Assembly: GCF_963678635.1 (NCBI RefSeq)
Contig: NC_087065.1
Coordinates: 25,565,254 to 25,629,253, forward strand
Source: Symsagittifera roscoffensis
Taxonomy: Eukaryota; Xenacoelomorpha; Acoela; Convolutidae
DNA: 64,000 nt
Reading direction: 5' to 3'
Made by a program: the position numbers and the translations under genes. Shown one piece after another: positions 20,941 through 33,039 of the stretch; position 1 is the first letter of the stretch; the number at the start of each line of letters is the position of its first letter. The notes under the pieces were generated by a model. It was not told where the DNA came from. It saw only the letters and a list, made by a program, of their open reading frames with translations, and made no database searches.

Positions 20941-21783
20941 TCAAACAATTTTGGTGTAGGTAAGTCCTACACCCGCTCCCCGGACAAAATTATTAATCGA
21001 CGTCCCCGTCGATAGTGCTGGGTTCAAGTTATCAGGTGGTATTTCCAGTGGCCGGTCAGTCGTCGTCCAACCAAACAACGGGTTCCCCGACTTTACATGC
21101 TTCGCTGCAGACATGTCGACCTGTTGGACACTTTGCGCCTCCTTCTCGTCAGCTTCCAGATTGTGCGTCGACTCCAGTATCCTCAGATTTGTGTTCTCCC
21201 TTCTTTTTATCTCGCTCTGTTCTAGGTCCATTTTTTCTGTGGTATGGTGTGATCCTCCTACAAGGAGTGCTCACTGTCGTCGATGATCTGCCACTCCTCA
21301 TCGGCTGTCAGCTCGCCCACGTTCACCAATTCCTCACATAGCTCTTCAGGCCGTATCTAGTCGATCAACAATTCGTCGCGATACCTGTTGTACCTCATGC
21401 TTGACCTCTTGCGCCCGCCTTTTCTCATTTCCGTCGTTATGAGCTTATCTGGTTCTGTCCACTTCGACACCTCATCTTGCTCTGGATCATTGCAATCTTC
21501 TTCTGCGAAAGATCTTCCGTCCGAGTCTGCTTCTTTTTTTTTCGTTGTCATCCATACTCATGTTCTCGTTGCCATCGTTCTTCTCCCTGGTGCCTTTCTC
21601 ATTTACCTCGCATGCTGGCTCTACCAGTAGATACTCGATTCCTTCCATGTTCTGTGGTACGTACCGGTCTTCCGGTGATGGGAGTGAGGTTTCAGATTTT
21701 CGTACTGCGCCGCACGCCTTGTGCTCAAGCGCTAGAACCGACCCTGCTGGTGCACTTCCGTTATCATCAACGGCCCTCTCCAT
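20941..21783 (-). pseudogene. Integrase C-terminal tail (acidic), pol copy 1
   Basis: Three overlapping open stretches (21783-21487, 21551-21357, 21231-20941) join into an acidic, low-complexity tail rich in Glu/Asp/Asn/Lys, including MDDNEKK and DGRSFAEEDCNDPEQDEVSK. In copies 2 and 3 the equivalent tail reads through (27951-27661), because the eight-T run of copy 1 (21533-21540) is shorter in copy 2. Two extra tail stretches (21350-21235 and 21231-20941) end at LTYTKIV followed by a stop. No enzymatic motif; probably a chromatin- or host-factor-binding extension. Confidence 0.5.
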
Positions 21784-22641
21784 TTCTTTAGTAGCTTTTT
21801 TATCCCTTTTGGAGGTATGACATTCTGTAACACCCAGACATATTGTCCCACGGCATATGGTTTCACCCGAAGTATTTTCTCTTCATACTTTCTCCGCTGT
21901 CTCATCTGTGCTTGTGCAGTATTCCTTCTGCACAGCTCGTTCAATTCCTGTTGTCTTCTGACTGCTTCCTTCATATATGCCTGAGGCGATGTCTTTTGTA
22001 CTTCATATTCCGGATAGAAGAATGTCAGGGTGTCGCTCTCTCCCTGACTGTTAACATCATGATCCCCGTTGTTGAGTGTTGCGTGCTATTGTACGCCCCT
22101 ACCGCTTGCGGCAGATATTTGTACCAGTCTGTCATATACCTCGAGCAATATACCCTGAGCATATTCACTGGCATTGTGTTCTGCTTTTCCACTAGTCCAT
22201 TCGCTTGGGGATGGTAGGTCGGCAAAGGTGCCTGTGCATTGTGGGATCTTCTCATGAGTTCTGTCGTCAGGTCCCCCAGGAAGGCTTTCCCATTATCCGA
22301 TTGTAAGGTCATCGATACCGTGATGGTACCGTCATGGTACCGCTTTCGCCAGCTTCCTAAAATGATCAATAATTACCATTATCTGGTAATACCCCGAATT
22401 TCTTTTTCCTGGGATCTTTCACCTGCAAACACGACAGACATGCGTTCACCCATCTTTCATAAGCCATCCTCAACCCTGACCAGTCAAACCTGTGTAGTAT
22501 TCTTTGTTGCACCTTATCTGTCCCCTGATGTCCTATCTGGTCGTGCGATCTAAAAAACACTTCCGTTTGATATAGCTGTGGTAGTATGATGATGTTATGC
22601 TTGGGTAGTATCTTCTCTTCGTCCTTTCTCCTACAGGCCAT
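21732..22641 (-). pseudogene. Integrase, pol copy 1
   Basis: Zinc-binding HHCC domain at 22641-22366 (HDQIGH ... CLSC). The DDE core is split: the first Asp is near 22366 in a VIIDHF stretch reached by a frameshift, the second in LQSDNGKAF and the Glu in HPQANGLVEKQN (22369-22025). The C-terminal DNA-binding module is at 21974-21732, ending in WRGPLMITEVHQQGRF, the GPY/F-type motif of Gypsy integrases. Relative to copies 2 and 3, about 40-50 bases are missing near 22330. Inserts element cDNA into host DNA when intact; broken here by frameshifts. Confidence 0.7.
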
Positions 22642-23272
22642 CAGCTGTGTGGTAGAGTAAGTCCATCCTTTCTTTGTAGAACAGGCTCAAGATCTTGTAT
22701 CTATCCTTCTCCAGGTCTCCTTTCTCTTTCACTCCCGTTTGAATCCATTTGGAGAGGTTGCTCGTCATTTTTTCATTCTTTTGGGCTCGTATCAGATCCG
22801 ATAGCCTGTGGCTCGCCTTGACGTGTTCCTTTAGTGTCATCTTCTGGCCGTTCAGTTCTCTTGGATTGTGAATGTCGTCTTTAAGTTTAACGCATACTAT
22901 CCTTCTCATGACCTCCCTGTCGTCCTCTGGTTCCAGATTCGTCCTGATGTTTGAATTACATGATAGTTCCGTGAATGGTTTTCTAGACACTGCTATCATC
23001 TCAAGCTCTTCCCCTCCGTACGCGTCATGTTGCTCCATGTTGTATGTCCCGGACGAAGGATCTGTTTGCAATTCCCTGTCGTGGCACCTCATTTTTTTTC
23101 CAGCTAATATCGTGCAAGGACTGTCTTGCTCATCATCACTCTTCTCCGAATCTTCGTCCCATTCTATTGACTCCCCGGACGAATTTTCCTCCTCGCCATC
23201 TCTTTCTGGTTTCGGCAACTCCTCGGACTCCTGATCTAGTCCGAGCTGTTCAGCTTCCTCCTTAAACGACAC
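22631..23272 (-). pseudogene. Acidic linker between RNase H and integrase, pol copy 1
   Basis: 213-codon open stretch rich in Glu/Asp (EWDEDSEKSDDEQDSPCTIL), followed by a more structured part (RRIVCVKLKDDIHNPRELNG, LSKWIQTGVKEKGDLEKDRY) that leads directly into the HHCC domain with a frame slip at 22641. Copies 2 and 3 carry the same stretch. No known enzyme motif; probably a tether or spacer domain of this pol family. Confidence 0.5.
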
Positions 23273-23505
23273 TCTTTTCCTTCGTAGCGTTGTTCGCCTG
23301 AGTATGTCTTCTGGGATTTTCTGACCAGTATTTGCACGACCTCTTTGTTCTCTGGTTCCCTGGTTTTCATCGAGTCCCCGCCATGTGTTACTTCACCTCT
23401 TTTCCTTATGGTGACTTCCGGTCCGTCCTTGCAACTGTTCGAGACCACGGGTTTGTCGTCAGCTAGTTTCTCTAGCAGACCCCTTAAATCCTCTCCTACC
23501 GTCAC
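23236..23505 (-). pseudogene. RNase H to integrase connector, pol copy 1
   Basis: 89-codon open stretch (LRGLLEKLADDKPVVSNSCK at the start, basic end). It recurs at 25417-25178 behind the second RNase H, but there it fuses after about 40 residues to the protease-RT linker, marking a duplication junction. Confidence 0.5.
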
Positions 23506-23702
23506 CTTTCATGTTTCCACTTCGTCGAAAACGTAGCCATTTGCCATCAGCGTTTCCCTTATTTTGACTTGACCATTATTTCCAACAGCATTCCTGAATT
23601 TCTTTTGAGACTTGTTTTTCCTTGATGCTCAGTGGGTAATTCGGGATGGTCCTCTATCGGTTTTCCTGACTTATCGAGCCACCTAGTGAGTGGTAGGCTC
23701 TC

Positions 23703-24362
23703 CTACGTTTCCTTGTCCATGAACGAAAAGCCATCTATGATCTCCGGTCTATCAGCCTCCCTCTGATCCTGTCTCTCGTAAAATTTCGTCTTCTGGCTCA
23801 AGTTGTCGGCATTCTGACGCTTGTCCCTCGTTCTGTGTTCAATGATCATATTGTAACCATCTAACCGAACTATCCATCTTCCGATGTAGCTCTGATCCAT
23901 TGAGTACGTTTTCAGCCAACTGAGTGCCCTGTTGTCGAACCGTAGCTTGAAGGGTTCGCTACCCAGATATGACCTGTATTTTTTCACGAATGTGACAACC
24001 GCGAACATTTCCGGTTTGGGTGCCCCGTAATTCATCTCCGTGTCGCTCAAGATTTTATTCCTGTGGGCTATTGGTCTCAAGACTGTTCTTCGGTTCCACT
24101 CCTGTTCTTGATGGAGTATGCCAGAGATCGCTACCACCGATGCATCCGTGTCCAGTACAAACTTTCCTTTTCCTGTTGGCATGCCTAGCACAGGTGCTTC
24201 ACACAGTTTCTTCTTTATTCTTTGAAATGACTCCTCTGCCGTGTTATTCCACATGAATTTCTTGCTCTTGTGCCTCATAAGTTGTTGCATTGGATATATT
24301 TTATCCGCATAGCCCTTGATCAACTGCCTGTAGTATTTCGCAAAACCCAAAAAGCTCATCAA
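23703..24362 (-). pseudogene. RNase H domain with RT thumb, pol copy A
   Basis: 219-codon frame: MMSFLGFAKYYRQLIKGYAD is the conserved Gypsy RT connection; FVLDTDASVVAISGILHQEQ carries the first RNase H Asp, TEMNYGAPKPEMFAVV the Glu region, and LRFDNRALSWLKTY the later Asp where Gypsy elements usually have TDHxAL. Degrades RNA in RNA/DNA hybrids in the parent element. Nearly identical to 26265-25615 (offset about 1.9 kb). Confidence 0.75.
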
Positions 24363-24455
24363 CTGGTGCTCTAATTTTGGAGGTTTTCAAGTCAGAACTG
24401 CTTCTACCGCGTCTGAGTCTGGTCTGATGCCATGTTTATCCACCATCCTCCTCAG

Positions 24456-24967
24456 CTATTTTATCGAGTCCTTAAGAATCTGGCACTTCCAGGGCTTGCA
24501 TTTCAACCCTGCCCTCCTCGTCCATGCGAACACCTCATCCAGTCGTTTGATGTGGTCCTCCAGAGTAGGTGTTGCAATCATCACCTCATTTGAACGTGGC
24601 TGTGGCATTGCAAAGGCCGAAGGGCATCCTCTTCCGTTAAAACAACCCCAGCTGGCAAGCAAATCCCGTTTTGTCCCTGTGTTACTTCCTTGGTGGTACC
24701 TGCCAAAAGGTGACCCTAGATCAAGAGTTGTAAAAAAATTTTGCATCTCCTATTTTTGAAAGACTCATATATTGTAAGTATGGGATAGGGATCCTTCACC
24801 GTGACGGAGTTCGGGTATCGAAAGTCACAACAAAACCTAAGTTGGTCTCCTTTCTTTTTAGTCATCAGTACTCCACACGCCCACGGTGATTTGGATGGCT
24901 CTATCATATCATACTCTAGTAGGGTCTCTATCTTCTTTCTACATGCATCAGATTTGTTTGGGGTCAT
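24456..24967 (-). pseudogene. Reverse transcriptase, pol copy A (YVDD catalytic box deleted)
   Basis: 24967-24716 carries the RT fingers (SPWACGVLMTKKKGDQLRFC). After a frame slip, 24746-24456 should hold the palm, but the text jumps from the FNATATFK region straight to EVMIATPTLEDH: compared with copy B (26616-26359) about 75-80 bases including CYVDDV are gone at about 24587. This copy cannot encode active RT. Confidence 0.7.
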
Positions 24968-25177
24968 ACGCCTCGCCCCCCCCCCCCTGTGCGTTACCGC
25001 CGACTCCTTTAGCTCTATTTCATGTTAAACTAAATTACAGCAACCGATGTCTGCTTTATGTCTCGAAAAAACGTCCTGATTCCTATCTAGCACATCCTTG
25101 ATAGCTTCGAGCTCTTCTTCTGTTACATTTCCCCTCAAGTGTTCAATTTCTGGTAATACCGGTTTGTATGGGTTTTT

Positions 25178-25417
25178 CTAGAATATTCGAACAGCTCGGA
25201 AGTCCATCGTCTGCTCGGAAGTCCATAGCTCTGATTCCAGTCCATTAGTCTCTCTCATTGCCTTGAGCTTCTTTATCAAACAATTTTGGTGTAGGTAAGT
25301 TACTTCACCTCTTTTCCTTATGGTGACTTCCGGTCCGTCCTTGCAACTGTTCGAGACCACGGGTTTGTCGTCAGCTAGTTTCTCTAGCAGACCCCTTAAA
25401 TCCTCTCCTACCGTCAC
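25178..25417 (-). pseudogene. Duplication junction ORF: RNase H connector fused to protease-RT linker
   Basis: First 40 residues equal the connector at 23505-23236, the remainder equals the linker that precedes RT (LIKKLKAMRETNGLESELWT and on). It marks where one RT-RNase H unit was joined head-to-tail to the next. Confidence 0.6.
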
Positions 25418-25614
25418 CTTTCATGTTTCCACTTCGTCGAAAACGTAGCCATATGCCATCAGCGTTTCCCTTATTTTGCTTTGAGCATTATTTCCAACAG
25501 AATTCCTGAATTTCTTTTGAGAATTGTTTTTCCTTGATGCTCAGTGGGTAATTCAGGATGGTCCTCTATCGGTTTTCCTGACTTGTCGAGCCACCTCGTG
25601 AGCGGTAGGCTCTC

Positions 25615-26265
25615 CTACGTTTCCTTGTCCATGAACGAAAAGCCATATTTGATCTCAGCCTCCCTCTGATCCTGTCTCTCGTAAAATTTCGTCTTCTTGC
25701 TCAAGTTGTCGGCATTCTGACGCTTGTCCCTCGTTCTGTGTTCAATGATCATATTGTAACCATCCAACCGAACTATCCATCTTCCGATGTAGCTCTGATC
25801 CATTGAGTACGTTTTCAGCCAACTGAGTGCCCTGTTGTCGAACCGTAGCTTGAAGGGTTCGCTACCCAGATATGACCTGTATTTTTTCACGAATGTGACA
25901 ACCGCGAACATTTCCGGTTTGGGTGCCCCGTAATTCATCTCCGTGTCGCTCAAGATTTTACTCCTGTGGGCTATTGGTCTCAAGACTGTTCTTCGGTTCC
26001 ACTCCTGTTCTTGATGGAGTATGCCAGAGATCGCTACCACCGATGCATCCGTGTCCAGTACAAACTTTCCTTTCTCTGTTGGCATGCCTAGCACTGGTGC
26101 TTCACACAGTTTCTTCTTTAGTCTTTGAAATGACTCCTCTGCCGTGTTATTCCACATGAATTTCTTGCTCTTGTGCCTCATAAGTTGTTGCATTGGATAT
26201 ATTTTATCCGCATAGCCCTTGATCAACTGCCTGTAGTATTTCGCAAAACCCAAAAAGCTCATCAA
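25615..26265 (-). pseudogene. RNase H domain with RT thumb, pol copy B
   Basis: Near-identical to 24362-23703, with a three-residue deletion near the C-terminus and a few substitutions. Same LDTDAS and FDNRAL motifs. Preceded on the minus strand by the RT palm of copy B with a stop and frame slip between them. Confidence 0.75.
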
Positions 26266-26358
26266 CTGGTGCTCTGTTTTTGGAAGTTTTCAAGTCAGAA
26301 CTGCTTCTACGGCGTCTGGGTCTGGTCTGATACAATGTTTGTCCACCATCCTCCTTAG

Positions 26359-27248
26359 CTATTTTATCGAGTCCTTAAAAATCTGGCACTTCCGGGGCTT
26401 GCATTTCAACCCTGCCCTCTTCGTCCATGCGAACACCTCATCCAGTCGTTCGATGTGGTCCTCCAGAGTAGGTGTTGCAATCATCACGTCGTCTACGTAA
26501 CACAATACCAAACTGTCATATTTCTTCGTCACGCTTGCCAGTGCTTGTGCAATCAGTCGTTTGAACGTGGCTGTGGCATTGAAAAGGCCGAAGGGCAACC
26601 TCTTCCATTGAAACAATCCCAGCTCGCAAGCAAATCCCGTTTTGTCCCTGTCTTACTTCCTTAGTGGTACCTGCCAAAAAGCTGACCTAGATCGAGAGTT
26701 GTAGAAAATTTTGCATCTCTTATTTTTGAAAGACTCATATATCGTAGGTATGGGATAGGCATCCTTCACCGTGACGGAGTTCGGGTATCGAAAGAACAAC
26801 AAAACCTAAGTTGGTCTCCTTTTTTTTTAGTCATCAATACTCCACACGCCCACGGTGATTTGGATGGCTCTATCATATCATACTGTAGTAGGGTCTCTAT
26901 CTTCTTTCTACGTGCATCAGATTTGTTTGGGGTCATACGCCTCGCCCCCCCCCCCCTGTGCGTTACCGACGACTCCTCTAGCTCTATTTCATGTTCAACT
27001 AAATTACAGCACCCGATGTCTGCTTTTTGTCTCGAAAAAAGGTCCTGATTCCTATCTAGCACATCCTTGATGACTTCGAGCTCTTTGTCTGTTACCTTTC
27101 CCCTTAAGAGTTCAATTTCGGGTAATACCGGTTTATACGGGTCTTTTTGGAAAATTCGAAGAGCTCGGAAGTCCATTGTCTGCTCGAAAATCCATAGCTC
27201 TGATTCCAGTATATTAGTCTCTCTCATTTCCTTGAGCTTCTTTATCAA
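26359..27248 (-). pseudogene. Protease-RT linker and reverse transcriptase, pol copy B (YVDD retained)
   Basis: 27248-26766 gives the linker (KDPYKPVLPEIELLRGKVTD, LDRNQDLFSRQKADIGCCNL) and RT fingers. 26616-26359 gives the palm: FQWKRLPFGLFNATATFKRL and LCYVDDVMIATPTLEDHIER, the intact YVDD box. It is broken by a frame slip near 26790 and by stops around 26650 and 26359. A run of 12-13 C at about 26946 marks a recombination point reused in copies 2 and 3. Confidence 0.75.
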
Positions 27249-29735
27249 ACAGTTTTGGTGTAGGTAAGTCCTACATCCCGCTCCCCGGACAAAAATATTA
27301 ATCGACGTCCCGTCGATAGTGCTGGGTTCAAGTTATCAGAAGGTATATCCAGTGGCCGGTCAGTCGTCGTCCAACCAAACAACGGGTTCCCCAAATTTAC
27401 ATGCTTCGCTGCAGACATGTCGACCTGTTTGACACTTTGCGCCTCCTTCTCGTCAGCTTCCAGATTGTGCGTCGACTCCAGTATCCTCAGATTTGTGTTC
27501 TCCCTTCTTTTTATCTCGCTCTGTTCTAGGTCCATTTTTTCTGTGGTATGGTGTGATCCTCCTACAAGGAGTGCTCACTGTCGTCGATGATCTGCCACTC
27601 CTCATCGGCTGTCAGCTCGCCCACGTTCACCAATTCCTCACATAGCTCTTCAGGCCGTATCTAGTCGATCAACAATTCGTCGCGATACCTGTTGTACCTC
27701 ATGCTTGACCTCTTGCGCCCGCCTTTTCTCATTTCCGTCGTTATGAGCTTATCTGGTTCTGTCCACTTCGACACCTCATCTTGCTCTGGATCATTGCAAT
27801 CTTCTTCTGCGAAAGATCTTCCGTCCGAGTCTGCTTCTTTTTTTTCGTTGTCATCCATACTCATGTTCTCGTTGCCATCATTCTTCTCCCTGGTGCCTTT
27901 CTCATTTACCTCGCATGCTGGCTCTACCAGTAGATACTCGATTCCTTCCATGTTCTGTGGTACGTACCGGTCTTCCGGTTATGGGAGTGAGGTTTCAGAT
28001 TTTCGTACTGCGCCGCACGCCTTGTGCTCAAGCGCTAGAACCGACCCTGCTGGTGCACTTCCGTTATCATCAACGGCCCTCTCCATTTCTTTAGTAGCTT
28101 TTTTATCCCTTTTGGAGGTATGACATTCTGTAACACCCAGACATATTGTCCCACGGCATATGGTTTCACCCGAAGTATTTTCTCTTCATACTTTCTCCGC
28201 TGTCTCATCTGTGCTTGTGCAGTATTCCTTCTGCACAGCTCGTTCAATTCCTGTTGTCTTCTGACTGCTTCCTTCATATATGCCTGAGGCGATGTCTTTT
28301 GTACTTCATATTCCGGATAGAAGAATGTCAGGGTGTCGCTCTCTCCCTGACTGTTAACATCATGATCCCCGTTGTTGAGTGTTGCGTGCTATTGTACGCC
28401 CCTACCGCTTGCGGCAGATATTTGTACCAGTCTGTCATATACCTCGAGCAATATACCCTGAGCATATTCACTGGCATTCTGTTCTGCCTTTCCATTAGTC
28501 CATTCGCTTGGGGATGGTAGGTCGGCGAATGTGCCTGTGCAGTGTGGGATCTTCTCGTGAGTTCTTTCGTCAGGTCCTCCAGGAAGGCTTTCCCTTTATC
28601 CGATTGTAAGGTCATCGATACCGTGATATCCAGTGCGTTATCAAGCGAACACAAATGCTTCCTCCGAGGCTGTCTGACATGGTACCGTTTCTGGCAGCTT
28701 CGTAAAATTATCAATAATTACTATTATCTGCTTATACCCCGAATTTCATTATCCTGGGATCTTTCACCTGCAACAACGACAGACATGCGTTCACCCATCT
28801 TTCATAAGCCATCCTCAACTTTGGCCAGTCAAACCTGTGTTGTATTCTTTGTTGCACCTTATCTGTCCCCTGATGTCCTATCTAGTCGTGCGATCTAAAC
28901 AACACTTCCGTTTGATATAGCTTTGGTAGTATGATGAGGTTTTGCTTGTGTAGTATCTTCTCTTCGTCCTTTCTCCTACAGGCCATCAGCTGTGTGGTAG
29001 AGTAAGTCCATCCTTTCTTTGTAGAACTGGCTCATGATCTTTTAGCTATCCTTCTCCAGGTCTCCTTTATCTTCCACTCCCGTCTGAATCCATTTGGAGA
29101 GGTTGCTCGTCATTTTGTCATTCTGTTGGGCTCGTATCAGATCCGATAGCCTGTAGCTCGCTTTGACGTGTTCCTTTAGTGTCATCTTCTGGCCGTTCAG
29201 TTCTCTTGGATTGTGAATGTCGTCTTTAAGTTTAACGCATACTATCCTTCTCATGACCTCCCTGTCGTCCTCTGGTTCCAGATTCGTCCTGATGTTTGAA
29301 TTACATGATAGTTCCGTGAATGGTTTTCTAGACACTGCTATCATCTCAAGCTCTTCCCCTCCGTACCCGTCATGTTGCTCCAGGTTGTATTTCCCGGACC
29401 AAGGATCTGTTTGCAATTCCCTGTCGTGGCACCTCATTTTTTCTTCAGCTAATATCGTGCAAAGACTGTCTTGCTCATCATCACTCTTCTCCGAACCTTC
29501 GTCCCATTCCATTGACTCTCCGGACGAATTTTTCCTCCTCGCCATCTCTTTCTGGTTTCGGCCACTCCTCGGACTCTTGATCTAGTTCGAGGTGTTCAGC
29601 TTCCTCCTTAAACGACATTCTCTTCCTTCGTAGCGTTGTTCGCCTGAGTATGTTTTCCGGGATTTTCTGACCAGTGTTTGCACAACCTCTTTTTTCTCTG
29701 GTTCCCTGGTTTTCATCGAGTTCCCCCCCTGTGCG
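26965..29735 (-). repeat. 2.77-kb tandem unit, pol copy 2 (RT lost, integrase kept)
   Basis: Matches 29735-32505 at a constant offset of about 2770 bases and, for its integrase part, 20941-23272 at an offset of about 6303. Coding order on the minus strand: acidic linker (29545-29042), integrase HHCC region, core (28714-28328, with DKG in place of DNG), GPY/F module (28277-28035), acidic tail (27951-27661) and tail end (27535-27245). RT and RNase H are missing: the linker jumps at a C run (about 29722) straight to the connector. Confidence 0.85.
28035..28898 (-). pseudogene. Integrase, pol copy 2
   Basis: Core motifs LQSDKGKAF and HPQANGLMERQN, first Asp in a VIIDNF stretch near 28711, GPY/F module WRGPLMITEVHQQGRF at the end. 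The zinc-binding region at about 28715-28980 is interrupted by stops. Non-functional copy. Confidence 0.65.
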
Positions 29736-32505
29736 TCACAACTCCTCTAGCTCTATTTCATGTTCAACTAAATTACAGCACCCGATGTCTGCTTTTTGTC
29801 TCGAAAAAAGGTCCTGATTCCTATCTAGCACATCCTTGATGACTTCGAGCTCTTTGTCTGTTACCTTTCCCCTTAAGAGTTCAATTTCGGGTAATACCGG
29901 TTTATACGGGTCTTTTTGGAAAATTCGAAGAGCTCGGAAGTCCATTGTCTGCTCGAAAGTCCATAGCTCTGATTCCAGTATATTAGTCTCTCTCATTTCC
30001 TTGAGCTTCTTTATCAAACAGTTTTGGTGTAGGTAAGTCCTACATCCCGCTCCCCGGACAAAAATATTAATCGACGTCCCGTCGATAGTGCTGGGTTCAA
30101 GTTATCAGAAGGTATATCCAGTGGCCGGTCAGTCGTCGTCCAACCAAACAACGGGTTCCCCAAATTTACATGCTTCGCTGCAGACATGTCGACCTGTTTG
30201 ACACTTTGCGCCTCCTTCTCGTCAGCTTCCAGATTGTGCGTCGACTCCAGTATCCTCAGATTTGTGTTCTCCCTTCTTTCTATCTCGCTCTGTTCTAGGT
30301 CCATTTTTTCTGTGGTATGGTGTGATCCTCCTACAAGGAGTGCTCACTGTCGTCGATGATCTGCCACTCCTCATCGGCTGTCAGCTCGCCCACGTTCACC
30401 AATTCCTCACATAGCTCTTCAGGCCGTATCTAGTCGATCAACAATTCGTCGCGATACCTGTTGTACCTCATGCTTGACCTCTTGCGCCCGCCTTTTCTCA
30501 TTTCCGTCGTTATGAGCTTACCTGGTTCTGTCCACTTCGACACCTCATCTTGCTCTGGATCATTACAATCTTCTTCTGCGAAAGATCTTCCGTCCGAGTC
30601 TGCTTCTTTTTTTTTCGTTGTCATCCATACTCATGTTCTCGTTGCCATCGTTCTTCTCCCTGGTGCCTTTCTCATTTACCTCGCATGCTGGCTCTACCAG
30701 TAGATACTCGATTCCTTCCATGTTCTGTGGTACGTACCGGTCTTCCGGTGATGGGAGTGAGGTTTCAGATTTTCGTACTGCGCCGCACGCCTTGTGCTCA
30801 AGCGCTAGAACCGACCCTGCTGGTGCACTTCCGTTATCATCAACGGCCCTCTCCATTTCTTTAGTAGCTTTTTTATCCCTTTTGGAGGTATGACATTCTG
30901 TAACACCCAGACATATTGTCCCACGGCATATGGTTTCACCCGAAGTATTTTCTCTTCATACTTTCTCCGCTGTCTCATCTGTGCTTGTGCAGTATTCCTT
31001 CTGCACAGCTCGTTCAATTCCTGTTGTCTTCTGACTGCTTCCTTCATATATGCCTGAGGCGATGTCTTTTGTACTTCATATTCCGGATAGAAGAATGTCA
31101 GGGTGTCGCTCTCTCCCTGACTGTTAACATCATGATCCCCGTTGTTGAGTGTTGCGTGCTATTGTACGCCCCTACCGCTTGCGGCAGATATTTGTACCAG
31201 TCTGTCATATACCTCGAGCAATATACCCTGAGCATATTCACTGGCATTCTGTTCTGCCTTTCCATTAGTCCATTCGCTTGGGGATGGTAGGTCGGCGAAT
31301 GTGCCTGTGCAGTGTGGGATCTTCTCGTGAGTTCTTTCGTCAGGTCCTCCAGGAAGGCTTTCCCTTTATCCGATTGTAAGGTCATCGATACCGTGATATC
31401 CAGTCCGTTATCAAGCGAACACAAATGCTTCCTCCGAGGCTGTCTGACATGGTACCGTTTCTGCCAGCTTCGTAAAATTATCAATAATTACTATTATCTG
31501 CTTATACCCCGAATTTCATTATCCTGGGATCTTTCACCTGCAACAACGACAGACATGCGTTCACCCATCTTTCATAAGCCATCCTCAACTTTGGCCAGTC
31601 AAACCTGTGTTGTATTCTTTGTTGCACCTTATCTGTCCCCTGATGTCCTATCTAGTCGTGCGATCTAAACAACACTTCCGTTTGATATAGCTGTGGTAGT
31701 ATGATGAGGTTTTGCTTGTGTAGTATCTTCTCTTTGTCCTTTCTCCTACAGGCCTTCAGCTGTGTGGTAGAGTAAGTCCATCCTTTCTTTGTAGAACTGG
31801 CTCATGATCTTGTAGCTATCCTTCTCCAGGTCTCCTTTATCTTCCACTCCCGTCTGAATCCATTTGGAGAGGTTGCTCGTCATTTTGTCATTCTGTTGGG
31901 CTCGTATCAGATCCGATAGCCTGTAGCTCGCTTTGACGTGTTCCTTTAGTGTCATCTTCTGGCCGTTCAGTTCTCTTGGATTGTGAATGTCGTCTTTAAG
32001 TTTAACGCATACTATCCTTCTCATGACCTCCCTGTCGTCCTCTGGTTCCAGATTCGTCCTGATGTTTGAATTACATGATAGTTCCGTGAATGGTTTTCTA
32101 GACACTGCTATCATCTCAAGCTCTTCCCCTCCGTACCCGTCATGTTGCTCCAGGTTGTATTTCCCGGACCAAGGATCTGTTTGCAATTCCCTGTCGTGGC
32201 ACCTCATTTTTTCTTCAGCTAATATCGTGCAAAGACTGTCTTGCTCATCATCACTCTTCTCCGAACCTTCGTCCCATTCCATTGACTCTCCGGACGAATT
32301 TTTCCTCCTCGCCATCTCTTTCTGGTTTCGGCCACTCCTCGGACTCTTGATCTAGTTCGAGGTGTTCAGCTTCCTCCTTAAACGACATTCTCTTCCTTCG
32401 TAGCGTTGTTCGCCTGAGTATGTTTTCCGGGATTTTCTGACCAGTGTTTGCACAACCTCTTTTTTCTCTGGTTCCCTGGTTTTCATCGAGTTCCCCCCCT
32501 GTGCG
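29735..32505 (-). repeat. 2.77-kb tandem unit, pol copy 3
   Basis: Almost identical to copy 2. Coding pieces on the minus strand: acidic linker (32315-31746, running into the integrase start), core (31484-31098), GPY/F module (31047-30805), tail (30856-30563), tail end (30304-30014) and the start of the next linker (30017-29736). The high identity implies a very recent duplication or a collapsed/expanded assembly. Confidence 0.85.
30805..31668 (-). pseudogene. Integrase, pol copy 3
   Basis: Same motifs as copy 2 (LQSDKGKAF, HPQANGLMERQN, WRGPLMITEVHQQGRF). Stops interrupt the region upstream of the core. Confidence 0.65.
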
Positions 32506-32835
32506 TCACAACTCCTCTAGCTCTATTTCATGTTCAACTAAATTACAGCACCCATGTCTGCTTTATGTCTCGAAAAAATGTCCTGATTTCTATTTAGCAC
32601 ATCCTTGCTTTCCCCTTAAGTGTTCACTTTCTGGTAATACCGGTTTATACGGGTCTTTCTGGAAAATTCGAACAGCTCGGAAGTCCATCGTCTGCTCGGA
32701 AGTCCATAGCTCTGAACTAAACGACTTCACAAGACTTGAATAATATTTCATTTTCTTCAATGTTCTCAAGTTACAAATCTTGTCCCTATGATTCTGGCAA
32801 TCAAGAACTTCGTTGTCTTTCACGTTTTCAGTCAT
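32490..32835 (-). pseudogene. Protease-RT linker, 5'-most copy
   Basis: Reads SSELWTSEQTMDFRAVRIFQ then KDPYKPVLPESEHLRG, matching the linker in copies A and B, but with a short deletion and stop near 32600. At about 32490-32500 it breaks off at a C run and continues into the RNase H-integrase connector, so RT and RNase H are deleted from this unit. Confidence 0.55.
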
Positions 32836-33039
32836 TTCATATCTAGTTTTCGCGGGCAGTGCGTATCTCAGTTTTCTCCCCTCTGGATTGTGATTGTTAT
32901 ATCAAGAGTAATCAACAAGACACTGACGGAGAGGCCACTCTTGTTTATTGAGAGCAGCAATTTGACTATTAGGACTCGTTACTATACGAATTTGTTCATT
33001 GTCACTTAATTCATTATAGTTCTTCATCCTCAATTTACT

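Noticed and set aside
28146-28520. Repeated 124-codon plus-strand frames in the pol region (21843, 28146, 30916)
   Set aside because: Antisense of integrase; they repeat only because pol repeats.
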